Assembly (NCBI GenBank): GCA_029844215.1
Contig: CM056724.1
Location: forward strand, 83,781,093-83,845,092
Reading direction: 5' to 3'
Length of the DNA stretch: 64,000 bases
Source: Przewalskia tangutica
Taxonomy: Eukaryota; Streptophyta; Magnoliopsida; Solanales; Solanaceae
The notes beneath the pieces are model-generated. The model had not been told where the DNA came from. It saw only the letters and a list, made by a program, of their open reading frames with translations, and ran no database searches. Below are positions 49,697 to 60,900 of this stretch, one piece after another (the first letter of the stretch is position 1; every line of letters begins with the position of its first letter). The position numbers and the translations under genes are program-made.

Positions 49697-49708
49697 TGGT
49701 ATCAGAGC
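49697..49708 (+). other. Primer binding site, TE-G (undamaged)
   Basis: TGGTATCAGAGC, the full initiator-Met complement. This copy shows what the other primer sites in the window should read. Confidence 0.92.
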
Positions 49709-49897
49709 AGTTAATCCTCGGAAAGTGTCTACAGACCGTGTCTAGTAGAGTCTTGATTATCGGTGTGTTGTGCACCACATCTATAATCAGGAGGCTATAG
49801 GACATTTAGGATTGGTTTCCATTCTTCTCATTCTGAGATCGTGCCTTAGAGCTGTGTTGTAAGTTGGACCCCTCTGACGTATCTCGTTTTACCAGTT

Positions 49898-50815
49898 ATG
49901 CCTCCGCGCAAGGCAACCAGAGCCCGAAGCGGCAAGGCCGAGGAGGCGCTAGTGAGATCTGAGAGGAGTTCGAGCGCGAGCGGTCAAGATTACGAGACAG
50001 TGCTTCCGGACGGCGAGTTTTCGCGCCGCCCGGCCAGCGAGTTTAAAGCGCGGCGGTGGCTGCTGAGACTCTGATACACGAGCCTCGGTCCCGATGCGGA
50101 AGGCGGGAGATGGGTCACGAGATATGGCGATTCTTGGCGAGTCGTGGCAGATATGAGATAAATTTGGAATCACGGCGATTCAGATTCGATGCACGATGGT
50201 TCACCCCGAGCGAGATAGTTTGAGGCTACGGGACTTTCGAGTTGTAGCCCGCGAGTTTTATGGGTCGAGGCACGAGGATGATCCGCGAGGAGTTCATCCG
50301 GCGATTCTGACGGATCATGCGGGTGATCAAGGCTTGAAACAGTCTGTGACCTTTGGTTCGCATCGGCTGCGTGATACCGCAGTCGATTGGTTTGATTCAT
50401 GGGAGCTTTCCCGGGGAGAGCATGCACCTCCAGCAGTATGGGATGAGTTTTCGGGGGCTTTCCTCACACACTTCTTGCCTCCGCAGATGAGGAGGGCACG
50501 GTAAATGATTTTATTCTTGAGACGAGAGGCGCCTTGTCGGAGTACAATGTCGAGTTCGATTCTTTGGCTCGATATGTCCCTGCGCTAGTTGCAGATATGG
50601 AGGATAGGGTGCATCGCTACGTCACCGGGCTAGATGATTATATGGCTGAGTCTTGTGCGGGTGTTTCTCTTCAGCCGGGCATGGACATTGCCCGCATGCA
50701 GGCTCATGCACTAGGATGTGAGGCACGGAGGGGTCGGCGGAATGACACTGGATCAGCGAGAGGGCGGGGCGAGGTCGCTGGTGGCTTTCGAGGCGGACCG
50801 CCTCGTGTGAGCTAG
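49898..50815 (+). pseudogene. TE-G gag
   Basis: ATG 49898 starts MPPRKATRARSGKAEE, followed by frame changes. The capsid region is open from 50196 to 50504: EFYGSRHEDDPRG, SHRLRDTAVDWFDSWELSRG and FLTHFLPPQMRRAR. After a short break it is open again from 50534 to 50815: SEYNVEFDSLARYVPALVAD, then MDIARMQAHALGCEARRGRR. The order and motifs match TE-C Gag residue for residue in long stretches. The zinc knuckle region near 50925-50945 shows only CDHCG followed by unrelated residues, so the RNA-binding motif is lost or misread. It is the most nearly intact Gag among the gag-only elements. Confidence 0.82.
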
Positions 50816-51871
50816 TTATATACCCCACCGATGCAGTGGTCCTCCACCGTCTTGAGGAAGCGGTCGGGCTCGAGGTTGAATTTTCGGCAGAGCGGGGTGT
50901 TAACGGTGAAGCCACCCCTACCTCGTTGTGACCATTGTGGTAGACTCGTTTTGGAGAGTGTCGTGCTAGATTGGGAGTTTGTTTTGCATGCGGCCAGCAG
51001 GCCATTTTGCGAGGAAGTCCGACCAAGGGAAAGCGCGGATGTTACGACTCACCTTCGGGATCTGTGGCTGGTTCATCACCTTCTACGGTATCGCCTGCTG
51101 AGTGCCTATGATTAGAGTGGAGCAGTAGCTTCATGTATATCCTTAACCCTCTAGAGTTTTGGTATGCTTGTTATGATGATCTCATTATTGTGTGCTATGT
51201 ACGGATAGCATTGTGATATTGTGAGTTTGAAAACATGTTTAGTTGGGAGGTTACGTATGGGGGCATGGTAAGTATGAACCTTAGACTATGTCACGGCCGA
51301 GACCTAGGGGTAAGGTCGTCTTGAGATTAAAGATTCGTTTTATGTTTGACTTTTATCGGAGTAGTAGTATCGTGGGATTTATTTGTGTGATAAGTCCGTG
51401 GGTAGTGTGAGATGGAAGTGGTAGCTTTCATGATGTGAATTAGTAAGATTGTTAGGATCGGAAACAAGAGTTTGGCGCGGTTGGGTCGGGTTGAGGACCA
51501 TTGCGGGTCAACCGTAACCCGGTTTGGGGTGGGGTCAGTTCTGGGTGGTCCCGCCGGTGGTAGGGTCACGAGGATGCTAGGCCCAAGTTTGTATGATCAT
51601 CGTATGAGTTCGTGGACGCGTTCGACGAGCGGTTCGTAAAGGCGGGAATGGCCTTAAGGAAGTTTGAGGTTAGTAAGATGACCAAGTTTGGAGGTAGTGA
51701 CTCGAGAGATTTTCGAACGGCAGTAATGGTGAAGTATGGTGCGTCTTGGGAGAGTTCGAGTGTTCGAGAAGGGTACAACGAGTAAGGGAGGAAGATAACG
51801 TGTGTTATTTCGTGGCGGTGTGGCATTGGCAACTTGTTAGAGGAACTTTATCGTTATTCGACTTGAGAAGG
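50816..51871 (+). other. TE-G post-gag region
   Basis: About 1.05 kb without protease, RT or integrase motifs, homologous to TE-F 37561-38405. A stretch around 51600-51790 has one longer frame (FVDAFDERFVKAG, RKFEVSKMTKFGGSDSRDF) that I do not recognise; it could be a Pol-derived remnant. The stem-loop is at 51487-51514. Confidence 0.55.
51487..51514 (+). other. Conserved stem-loop, TE-G copy
   Basis: CGGGTTGA and TCAACCG arms, one base shorter on the right than in the other elements. Confidence 0.5.
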
Positions 51872-51904
51872 AACATTCGGGACGAATGTTTCTAAGGAGG
51901 AGAA
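51872..51904 (+). other. Polypurine tract and palindrome, TE-G
   Basis: AACATTCGGGACGAATGTT at 51872-51890 and AAGGAGGAGAA next to the LTR. Confidence 0.85.
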
Positions 51905-54900
51905 TGTTATACCCGTAGTTGCGGGGTATGTATGTGAGGGCGTGCGTGCGAGTACAGAAAATTTTGAAAAGAAAGAAAGATGTGAGTTTTCACGGAAAAG
52001 TTTAGGTTATTTGTGAAGAAAAAGGTTCGTTAATGGGAATTGGATTCCCAGTTTGGTATTTGGACTTCATAGATTATATTAGAATTTTGAGATTTTATTT
52101 TGGAAATGGTCACGTGGGGCCACGGGAGAAATTCTGGTTTTGTGGGAGCTTTGTTTTGAGATTTCCGGTAAATTGGATATTTTGGAAGACGAAATATTCA
52201 GGCGAATCGAGGCGACACGTGTCACCCCGTGTGGCACCCTTGGCCGATTTTACATTTGTGCACAACACCCGGTTGGAGTCGTTTTTCGACGAAAACTTTT
52301 TCGTAAATTGCGAAGGGAAAAATACGGCTATGGCGGTGTGTATTTTTGCGGATTTTTACGAGAGAAGAAAAAATTTGGACCAACCGGATGGTGACAAGTG
52401 TCACCCGCGATGGAGGCAAGTGGGGCGGCACTTGGCCGAATTGAGGGGGCATGTGGTGCTAGATATTTGTGTAGATATTTGTGAGGGTTTTAAGGAGTAG
52501 GGGCTAGGGTGCACTTGGCTTGATCTTGGCCTTACACTTGCCTTGCACATGGCTTAATCTTGGCCATTGGTTGGCCTTTGGTTTCTTATAAATACCCTCC
52601 TGTGAAGACTTATTCATTCACTCCTCACTTTGTCTAAGTCTTGAAATCCCTCCCTCCCTCTAGTAGCTCTCGTCCTAAGCCTCTCCCCTCCTCCTCCTTG
52701 TGGCCTTTGGCGAGAAGGGTTCCCGCTGTGGTGCTAGCCAGTGGGGTACCCACTAGCCTAGTTGTTTTAGTATAATACCCTTGTTGTGGTATAGAAATAC
52801 TCCACAGTATTGTTATAATGCCCAAAATACCTTAGCCTTGTACCTTGTAGTATTCCAAAGATACCTCTTTACGTAGAGTCGGAAATACTACATTTTGTCC
52901 TTTAGTCTCAAACCGAAACCCTAAGGAAATCTTCAGTTGGTTGAAGTATGTGAGTAGAAGTTGGTTAGAACTTCTAAGGGTTGTTTGGAGTGGTTTGGAG
53001 CGCTGAGTGGAGCTAAACCTTGCTCGAGTCGACATTATAACTTGGATAATTTTGGGCTTATCGAGGTAATTATCTTGTCCCTCTATTGTAATTGGAAATT
53101 ACATGTTTGTTAGAGTATATAGTTGAAGTATACTATATATGGAACTACTTAGTATTCGGCAATGTCTTTTGACTTAAGCCTGAAGAATAAAGAACTGAAC
53201 TGAACTGTATTTACATAGGGTGTGTATTGCGATAGACTTGTGTAGAATTGTACACGTCCGGTTAGGCGTGTAAACCCCACGGTTGGCTTGGTGGCGGCCT
53301 CGATAGAGGAGGAGATTTACGTTGTTGCGGGGAGAAGTCTTTGCCAATTTTCTATAGAAAGATAGAAACTTATGTTTTGGGGTTAATAGACGTTTGTGAC
53401 CTTTATAGGTGAAAGTACTAAGAGTAGCGTATTCTACTCGAGGAGTGGAAAGGGCTAGCAAGGTTGTAGTACTTGGAGCATTTTGCTTATTGTCGATAAA
53501 TCGTCGCGAGGTATGTGAACCTCTTCTTATCTTTTCTAGCATGATTGTTGTGAACTATGTAATGCGGTGAGCGTCATGTGCTAAGTGATTTGGTTGGTTT
53601 AAAACATAGGGTGTTATAATAGCTTTATGGGAAGTTAGTTATAACGACCTTATGTAAGTGAAAATGGTTTACTGATGTTAGAAGTTAAGAGACTTGATCT
53701 TATAAGATAAGAGACTTAACTTATTTGTTTTAATGTGGATGTTTGTGTGAAACCTCATTCGTGAGTAATGAGTACTTGGTTTTAAAGGGATAATGTTTTA
53801 CTGATTTCGGGAATCAGAATGTGTATCGACAGACCACTGCAGCGTTAATAAAGGAAAATGTATTGAATGATGATGTGTTGTATTAAAACCAGTAGAAACC
53901 TCCATCTGCATAGAAGCTAAGATGAGACAAAATGATATTACATTTTCTAGATCATGGTCTTTGTAATAAGATCGTTATAAACAATAATAAACTACTCACG
54001 TATATGACATATGTTACTCAATTGTTCTAAAAAGGAATCAAGTGATTAAGTTTGGGGAACTATGAAACCATTTGAAAATGAGAAGCTTGAGTAATTGAAA
54101 CTAGGCAAACTGGAACTTAGGAAAAGAATGTTGTTACTTGATTTTGGAAAGGAAGGTGGGTTGGTCATTCTAATACTACGGGTATCGGGTGACTTTTATA
54201 AAGTAATGGATCTCTTTTAAAAGAACTTAACGTATGTAGTACTTTGGGGTTAAAAACCCGGACTTTGGCATAAAATGAAAGTACTTTGAGTTGTGTGAAA
54301 CTTGCCTATGCTTGTTGTTGTGAAACTTGCCTATGCTTGTGATGATAGCCTTTATTGTACAATCGTTGTGTTTACGTATTTACGCGTCTCTCGATAGAAG
54401 TCGGTTGGTAGTTGAGAACTTACTTGGGCGTCTGGCGGTGGCGGAGAAATTCCGCAGATGCGTTCTGTTGATAGTATTATTGTTGTTAATCGCTTTGGAC
54501 ATACCGACACGATCGTGGCGCGCGGGTATGCTTCCATTTTGGTTAAGGTCTTGTGGTTAATCGCTTTGGATATCGACACGATCGTGGCGCGCGGGTATGT
54601 TTCCATTTGATTATCGCCTTGTGATTTCCCTTTGGACATACCGACACGATCGTGGCGCTGCGGGTATCGTCCATTTGGAATGTTGTCTTATTTTTCCCTT
54701 TGGACATACTGACACGATGCGTAGCGCACGGGTATGCTTCCATTTGGATTCTTTGTCTTGTTGTTGAGTCACATGGACATGTCTACACGATCTGCGAATT
54801 CGGGGGCATGTGGCCATGGGACATTGGTATTATTGTTGCATCATGGACATGTCTACCGTCGCGATTAGGGGCATGCGGCCATGTCACGAACTGATTGATG

Positions 54901-55450
54901 TTGTGGGCGTGAGACCCATAGTTATATTGGAGTGATCGTTTTATGTTGTGAGCGTAGTTTGGTTATCATACATGTCTCTGCTTTATATAGACTAGTATGA
55001 TTTCATTTCTGATATTATGCAGTTTCACATACTTGGTACTGTTATCGACCTCGCCCGGGGTGCGTTCATCACGCAGGTAGAAGTACATCGGTCGTGGTTC
55101 CTCGCTCATAGGATCATGATTCGGCGCATTTGAAGCTCCGTTTCTCGGAGGCTTATCTTTTAGTAGGTGTTCCACTGAGTTGTAGGTTCTTGTACATTCG
55201 AGGGTATGGCGAGGGCCACTGTCCGTCATAGTCGTGTATATCTTAAGTGCATGTAATCTTGTTGTGGCGGGGTTGTAAAAGGATTAAACTATTCGGGTTT
55301 TATGTATATCACGAAGGCAACTGCTTTGGTTGCTTTGTTTATTCATTTATCTCTTGTTAAATGACTCTTGTTTTGTGTTCGCTGATTTTCTCGATGTATG
55401 TATCACTAGGGTGCCTGGTAAGGCACGATGCGAACCGGGCAGTCGTTACA
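51905..55450 (+). repeat. TE-G 3' LTR
   Basis: 3546 bp, TGTTATACCCG to CAGTCGTTACA. TATA at 52587-52594, four-copy array from 54495 (copies at 54495, 54566, 54632, 54699). It retains the normal LTR end that the 5' copy has lost. Confidence 0.88.
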
Positions 55451-57918
55451 ATTACGAGACCTGTGTCTTACTAACAATGAGAGTAAACAAATGTATACTT
55501 TACTGCATAAAAATAGGAGGCTCATGATCAAAGTAGGGTCACCCGCCCATAGTATCATTAAGCGATCCTACTCCTGGGACTATTTCACCCGCATAGGCCG
55601 TATGGACCCGCATGAGGTAACTTCCTCGTATAGACTGTATCCGCCCGCATAGGTCGTGTGGACCCACATGAGGTAACTTCCTCGCATAGGACTGGTCCGC
55701 CCCGCATAGGACTATTTCACCCGCATAAGCCCTACGGACTCGCATGAGGTATTTCTCGCATCATGGGTAGCAAATCCACGGAATATGCAAATGCCACAAA
55801 CCCGGGGAATGACCCCGTAATGAACAATATATATATCCCTAGCACAACCGACTTATCATACATAACACAAGCACTACCGGTTTATCATACATAACACAAG
55901 CAAGTTAAGAAATCCCCTACCTTTTTTATTAGCTTTGTTCATAAACACTCTCATTTTAGTTTACTTAAGGCACTAGCATGTCATTATAAAAAAAAATCCG
56001 GGAATTTAACCCAAAGTACTACGTACTTCAACCCTTTTTAAAATGACTCTTTTTCATATAAAACTTCCAAGATACTAATAACCGTAGTATCAAGTCATAT
56101 CTACTTTTTTAAGACAAGTCACAATACCTTTTTTGAAATACATTTATAGGCCACTAAATCAAGTGACTTCTTTCTTTTAAAACCTTAAGCAATTGATGCC
56201 TTCAAATCAATTTGCCTTTCATTATTTCAAGTCATTTATCATTACTTACATTACTTAGAGTAAACCACTCTTTTTAACTTTCCATAAAGCTATTATAACT
56301 GACTCCCATAAAAGTCACTATACTAGCTTTATACATTAGATACTTACATTCCTCTTTATAACCAAGAGACTTAAACTTTCCAAACAAAACAAGTATCACA
56401 TACTTTCAAAATACTTTAAGTCTCTTAGCTTTTAGAACTAAGATATCCTTAGTATCATTAAACCAGTGAGTTAATTCCCTAACTCAACCAACTTGGACAT
56501 TCTTAAGATAAGCCAAGGATATCAAATGGACTAGATTCGTCAAAAATCTCGTACGTCTACCGTACTATATATTTACAACTATTCATGCTCAAGAGATAGG
56601 AAAGTTCCACATACCTCTCTGGCTCAATCCACTTGCCAAGTCCAATACGCCGCCCGTAGTATGTCAACCTATAATGACCATAATACGTTTATTAGCCTCT
56701 AGCTTCAACGTAGAATATTCTAATTGTAAAGTCCTTTATTCTACGGGAAATTGGACAACACTTTGTTTCTACACACTTTTCCACCTTTTTCAAGGCCCGA
56801 ATTCAATAACCAAACACGCCACATTTAAGGCTCAACACATTAACCAATCAAAGGGGATTATACACCTTACAGGACGTATAAAATTCTGCCCCACAATTCA
56901 TATGAAACAGTCCAATATTACATGTCATTTCGACTACAAAGTACAACCACAATAAATCTTTTCCAATTCCTTTTTAATCCATAATGTCGTTCTCGCATGT
57001 TATATAGTCGCAACCAATTTCAACGACTGTAACTCTCATTTTAGTTAACATGCGACAATTATAACTATCGTTTCATTAGTATTGTAATTCCAATGGCTAA
57101 TAAGTCCGTGTTCGGATTTAGGCTCCCAACACTCTATAACACTTATCAACTTCAATATATAATTCACATGGTCAACATCAACTATTACATGTATCATAGT
57201 TTACTTCCAAGAGGAGAGGGAATTTTACCTTTAGAATTTTTGCCCACTATAGCCCTTTTTCCGCAACTCCTTTTCTCATCAAACTCATCCACGCGAACTT
57301 TCTACAAGTTTATCAACACTTTATCTTCTTGCCGCCTCTCCAATAATTTTACTAGGCTTAGGTTTTCTTTGAATTTAGAGAGAAGGGGAGAGGAATTCTT
57401 AAGGACGATCCTTTGCAAAATGACCAAGTCTTCAAGACTTGGTCAATAAATAAGATCTCCTCTTGGTCAAAAAGATGGGAGGGACACTTGTCACCCTGCC
57501 ATAGGCCTTTAAACAAATATCTTATGATTTTCCCCCTTTTCGCGAAAAATCCCGCCTTGGTGCCGCGGCGCTGAAACTCCATAACACTTCAGGGCTTTCG
57601 GCGCCGCGGCCCTGCTGCCGGCGTTGTGGCGCCTGACTGAAGCTTCATTTCCTCTTCGTCAACCGAAATTCTAGCGTCCATAACTTTCTACCTCGATGTC
57701 CTATCGACAAACGGTTTGTTGCGTTGGAAACTAAACTCAACGAACTTCATACTAGGCTTTTGAAACACCTATAAACTCCTAATGAACTAGGAGATATACC
57801 GCTCCAAAGTTGACTGAAAATCTGCCTACAACATTTGCCAACTTATCTTTCCAAATTTCAAACCTTATTTCCTTTTGGACGTTCTTACCTTATTCTCTTG
57901 AATTTACGGGGTGTAACA
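55451..57918 (-). repeat. TE-C 5' LTR, outer part
   Basis: 2468 bp matching 15971-18440. With 45874-46385 it makes 2980 bp. The tandem block at 55565-55755 shows clear CCGCATAGG...GACCCGCATGAGGTAAC copies where the 3' LTR is scrambled. Confidence 0.9.
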
Positions 57919-57923
57919 AATGG
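57919..57923. repeat. Target site duplication AATGG (right) of TE-C
   Basis: Directly after GGGGTGTAACA; pairs with 15440-15444. Confidence 0.9.
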
Positions 57924-60900
57924 TCTGCAAAACTATTGTGAGATTCTGGGTAAGGGTTCTTTATTAATCTAGAGGGAAGGGATTAAACACCCTCTAAGAT
58001 CCGCTAACGTGCGGTTGTCCTGCCAAACCTATGGTAAATTATTATGCTATAGAAAATACGTGTTTAAAAGGATGCTGCAAGAACTTTATGAAAGAATGCA
58101 TTTTTTTATAAAAGATTTATAAGACTAATGCTACAAAAATATACGTGCAGCTTAAAGTGTGCATTTATAAAATGATGCAAAATTGATCTATTTACTAAAG
58201 ATGTGCCTTTCTTTTGCAAAATCAACTTTGATTAACATATGCAAGGTATGATATAAAGATTTTATATTTTTACAATTGATAATAATAAGATAATTTTTTT
58301 ATGAAATGAATTATAATGTCATTTAGTGATTTAAGAGAAAATCAATTTCTTTTGTTATGCATTAACCTTATGATTAGATAGGCAATTTTAATGGCAAAGT
58401 TTAGAATGCATATCAAGTCTAAGATAAATAACTAGGGGAAGACCAAATTTCTAACACCCAATTACTTTCTAATTGTTGATTCAAGGTTTAACTATTCTAA
58501 GTGTTCTACTAATTAGTAGTGTTAGGCACAATAATTACAACAAATAAATAGAACAGAATAAAGAATAAATAAAGATGACTCGAAGGTGTGGCGATGTCAT
58601 TACGCATGTGGCTTTGGGATCGCGGATGTGGATAGAGAAGTGCACATAGATGCGGGTTTTCATTTGTTGTAGCTCATGATGAGTATCGCCATGAAACTCT
58701 TCATGTTTGCTCCAATGTGTTGCATTTCATGTAAAAATAAGAGAAAAGATAAGGATTACTAGATATTCAATAATAGTTGGCAATACAACGAATGAAAATA
58801 GGATATACACAAGAAGATATTGTGTCATCACCAACAATAAGAAAGCAAAGAAGAAAGAAAAATAATGATCATTACTAACAATATTCTAATGCATTAATAA
58901 TAATACTATCATAAAACTTAAGAGAAAGGGGTTTGCAAACATTTTTAAGCAGCAGGTCTACACAGCAACATACATACTTCAGAGAAACAAGGATGTTAAC
59001 CATAGGTACAAGATCACCACATAATTAAGTGTTGAGGCTAAGTAGGTAATTAGGGATCACACTTAACCTACACTACCTCAAGTTAATGACTACAACATGA
59101 AGATGTCTAGTATAAATGCCACCATACCCATCAGTATTATACTAATTTTAACTAAGGTAAGCATGTCAAAGGCATAATACAAACTAAATCAGCTCATAAC
59201 ACGCAAGCCACGTATTATCCTGACCTCATTTTGAATACATATTAAGCCTAAACCAAACCTAAATAATCCCAATCATTCATAAAATCGATAATATTATCAC
59301 TAATACATATAGGAATGTTTCATGTCATTTTAAACATAGTTAAGTAGCATATTAACCATAAACATACATGAAATCTTCCAAATAAAATCATAAACACTTA
59401 GACATACAAGTAGATCGACAAGATTTAAAGAAAAAGCAAATGAAGAAGCAAATACATAGTCAAGTAGGCATTTTAAACAGGATAAAGGATGGATTAAATG
59501 CCCATCTAAGGGAAGCAGGAGAATAAAACCATAGCAAGAACAGGACTATTATTTAGCAACCAGTCTCAACATGAACAATTTTAGCAACCGACACAGTGAC
59601 ATGTACTTCTAGCAGACAACCTAACATGTATATGCATTTTTATCCAACAGAGTGGGTGCCTTAAACTACACAAGATCAACTTGACATTCATGAACAATAT
59701 ACTGATCCATATCAGTTCATATCAATGCGCGCCCCATTTTTTATTTTTTATAGAAGATGTCTAGACATAATTTCAACTCGCCCACTGCATCTGGCTCATA
59801 TTGTCTTAATACCATGTTAATTTTCTTATTTTTATCAGAGATTCATGAAGATAATGCGGATGACCCGAGGTAAAAGCAGACACAACAAGACAACGTTCCC
59901 TCTAATTCCTTATGCTATTTAGACTATTTCTCAACAGATTTATGGGTGTACTTAAAGCTGTTGAGCCTATTTCATGTAAAGTTCTTTCAATTATGAAGGC
60001 AGCTAAACAGATTGACAAACATGAGCAATTAAGTCGAATCTCGACAAAACACGCAGTCCGCCAAACAACAGAAATACCAAAACGTGAATTAAAATCGAGA
60101 ATGTTGAGTCCATAATAATTTAATACGCATAATCAGTCATCGATGTCAATTTAACACGCGCTCAAACAGTAGTGCCAAACATATACTTCACATATAATAT
60201 CAAATGAAATTTAAGACGAAAAGGGTGATAAATTACCTTCTCTGGACAGCGAACCAGGGCAGCATATCAAGTTGTCGATTCACTCGGGGAATGTATTGCT
60301 TATGCGATAGAAAAATGAACAAAACTTTGTATTTGGACGGCTTGCTGATTTACCCCTAATTTTGCGATGGGGAGGGTTCTTCTTCTCTTTTTAGCGTTAT
60401 TTGCCGGTTTTCCTGCCTCTGCCTATGCTCATCCCCCCTCTATACGTGCAAACCGATTGACATTTATATCGTCCTAATTGGGTTCCAATTTAGGTAAGTT
60501 TTGGGTTTCAGTATTAACACGATTTTTTCTCTTGATTTGGTGCAATTTTGTGGGCGTTTATATGCGATCTTTAACCAAAATCATTGGCGATTTTATGGTA
60601 TAAGATTTCTGAGTATCTATTAAGGTAAGTTTTAATTATGGGTTCGATTTGGGTAGATTTGTGAGCTGATTCTTCACGATTTTGAGGCGAGATTGACGGG
60701 GATGAGGGAGATGAAGACAGCGGCGGTTTTCTCTTTTCTATTAGGTTTACTAGGTTTCATTTGTTTTCTTTTGACGATGGGGAAGGGAGAAGGGGATAAG
60801 ATGGGCTGCGGTGGGTTGGGCCAAGGAGGTTAGATTAGGGAAAATTTTGTTGTGTTTAAGGGCTGCTGGGGGACGAAAATAAGGAGGCTGGGGGTGATGG

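Larger units (their letters stand above)
46386..55450 (+). mobile_element. TE-G: gag-only LTR retrotransposon inside TE-C 5' LTR, with a recombinant 5' LTR
   Basis: LTRs 46386-49692 and 51905-55450, internal region 2.2 kb. The right flank is ATTAC (55451-55455) and the left flank ATT before a damaged LTR start (CGTTATACC for TGTTATACC), so the duplication was ATTAC with its last bases lost at a CTG. Primer site, the best-preserved gag of the gag-only group, stem-loop and polypurine tract are present; no protease or polymerase. The end of the 5' LTR is replaced by foreign sequence (see 49536-49692). Confidence 0.87.
15445..57918 (-). mobile_element. TE-C: Tekay/Del-type chromovirus LTR retrotransposon (full gag-pol, inactive)
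   Basis: Minus-strand order: 5' LTR (57918 to 45874, interrupted by TE-G), primer site, gag, protease, RT (interrupted by TE-D), RNase H, integrase, chromodomain, polypurine tract, 3' LTR (18440 to 15445). The perfect AATGG duplication fixes the ends. Without insertions it is about 11 kb with LTRs of about 2.98-3.0 kb. It is the only element here with a complete set of enzyme domains, so it represents the likely helper type for the gag-only elements. At least five in-frame stops show that this copy is inactive. Confidence 0.9.

Noticed and set aside
52033..52500. 155-codon ORF in TE-G 3' LTR
   Set aside because: Falls entirely in LTR U3; the equivalent region of the 5' LTR is broken differently. 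Chance frame.
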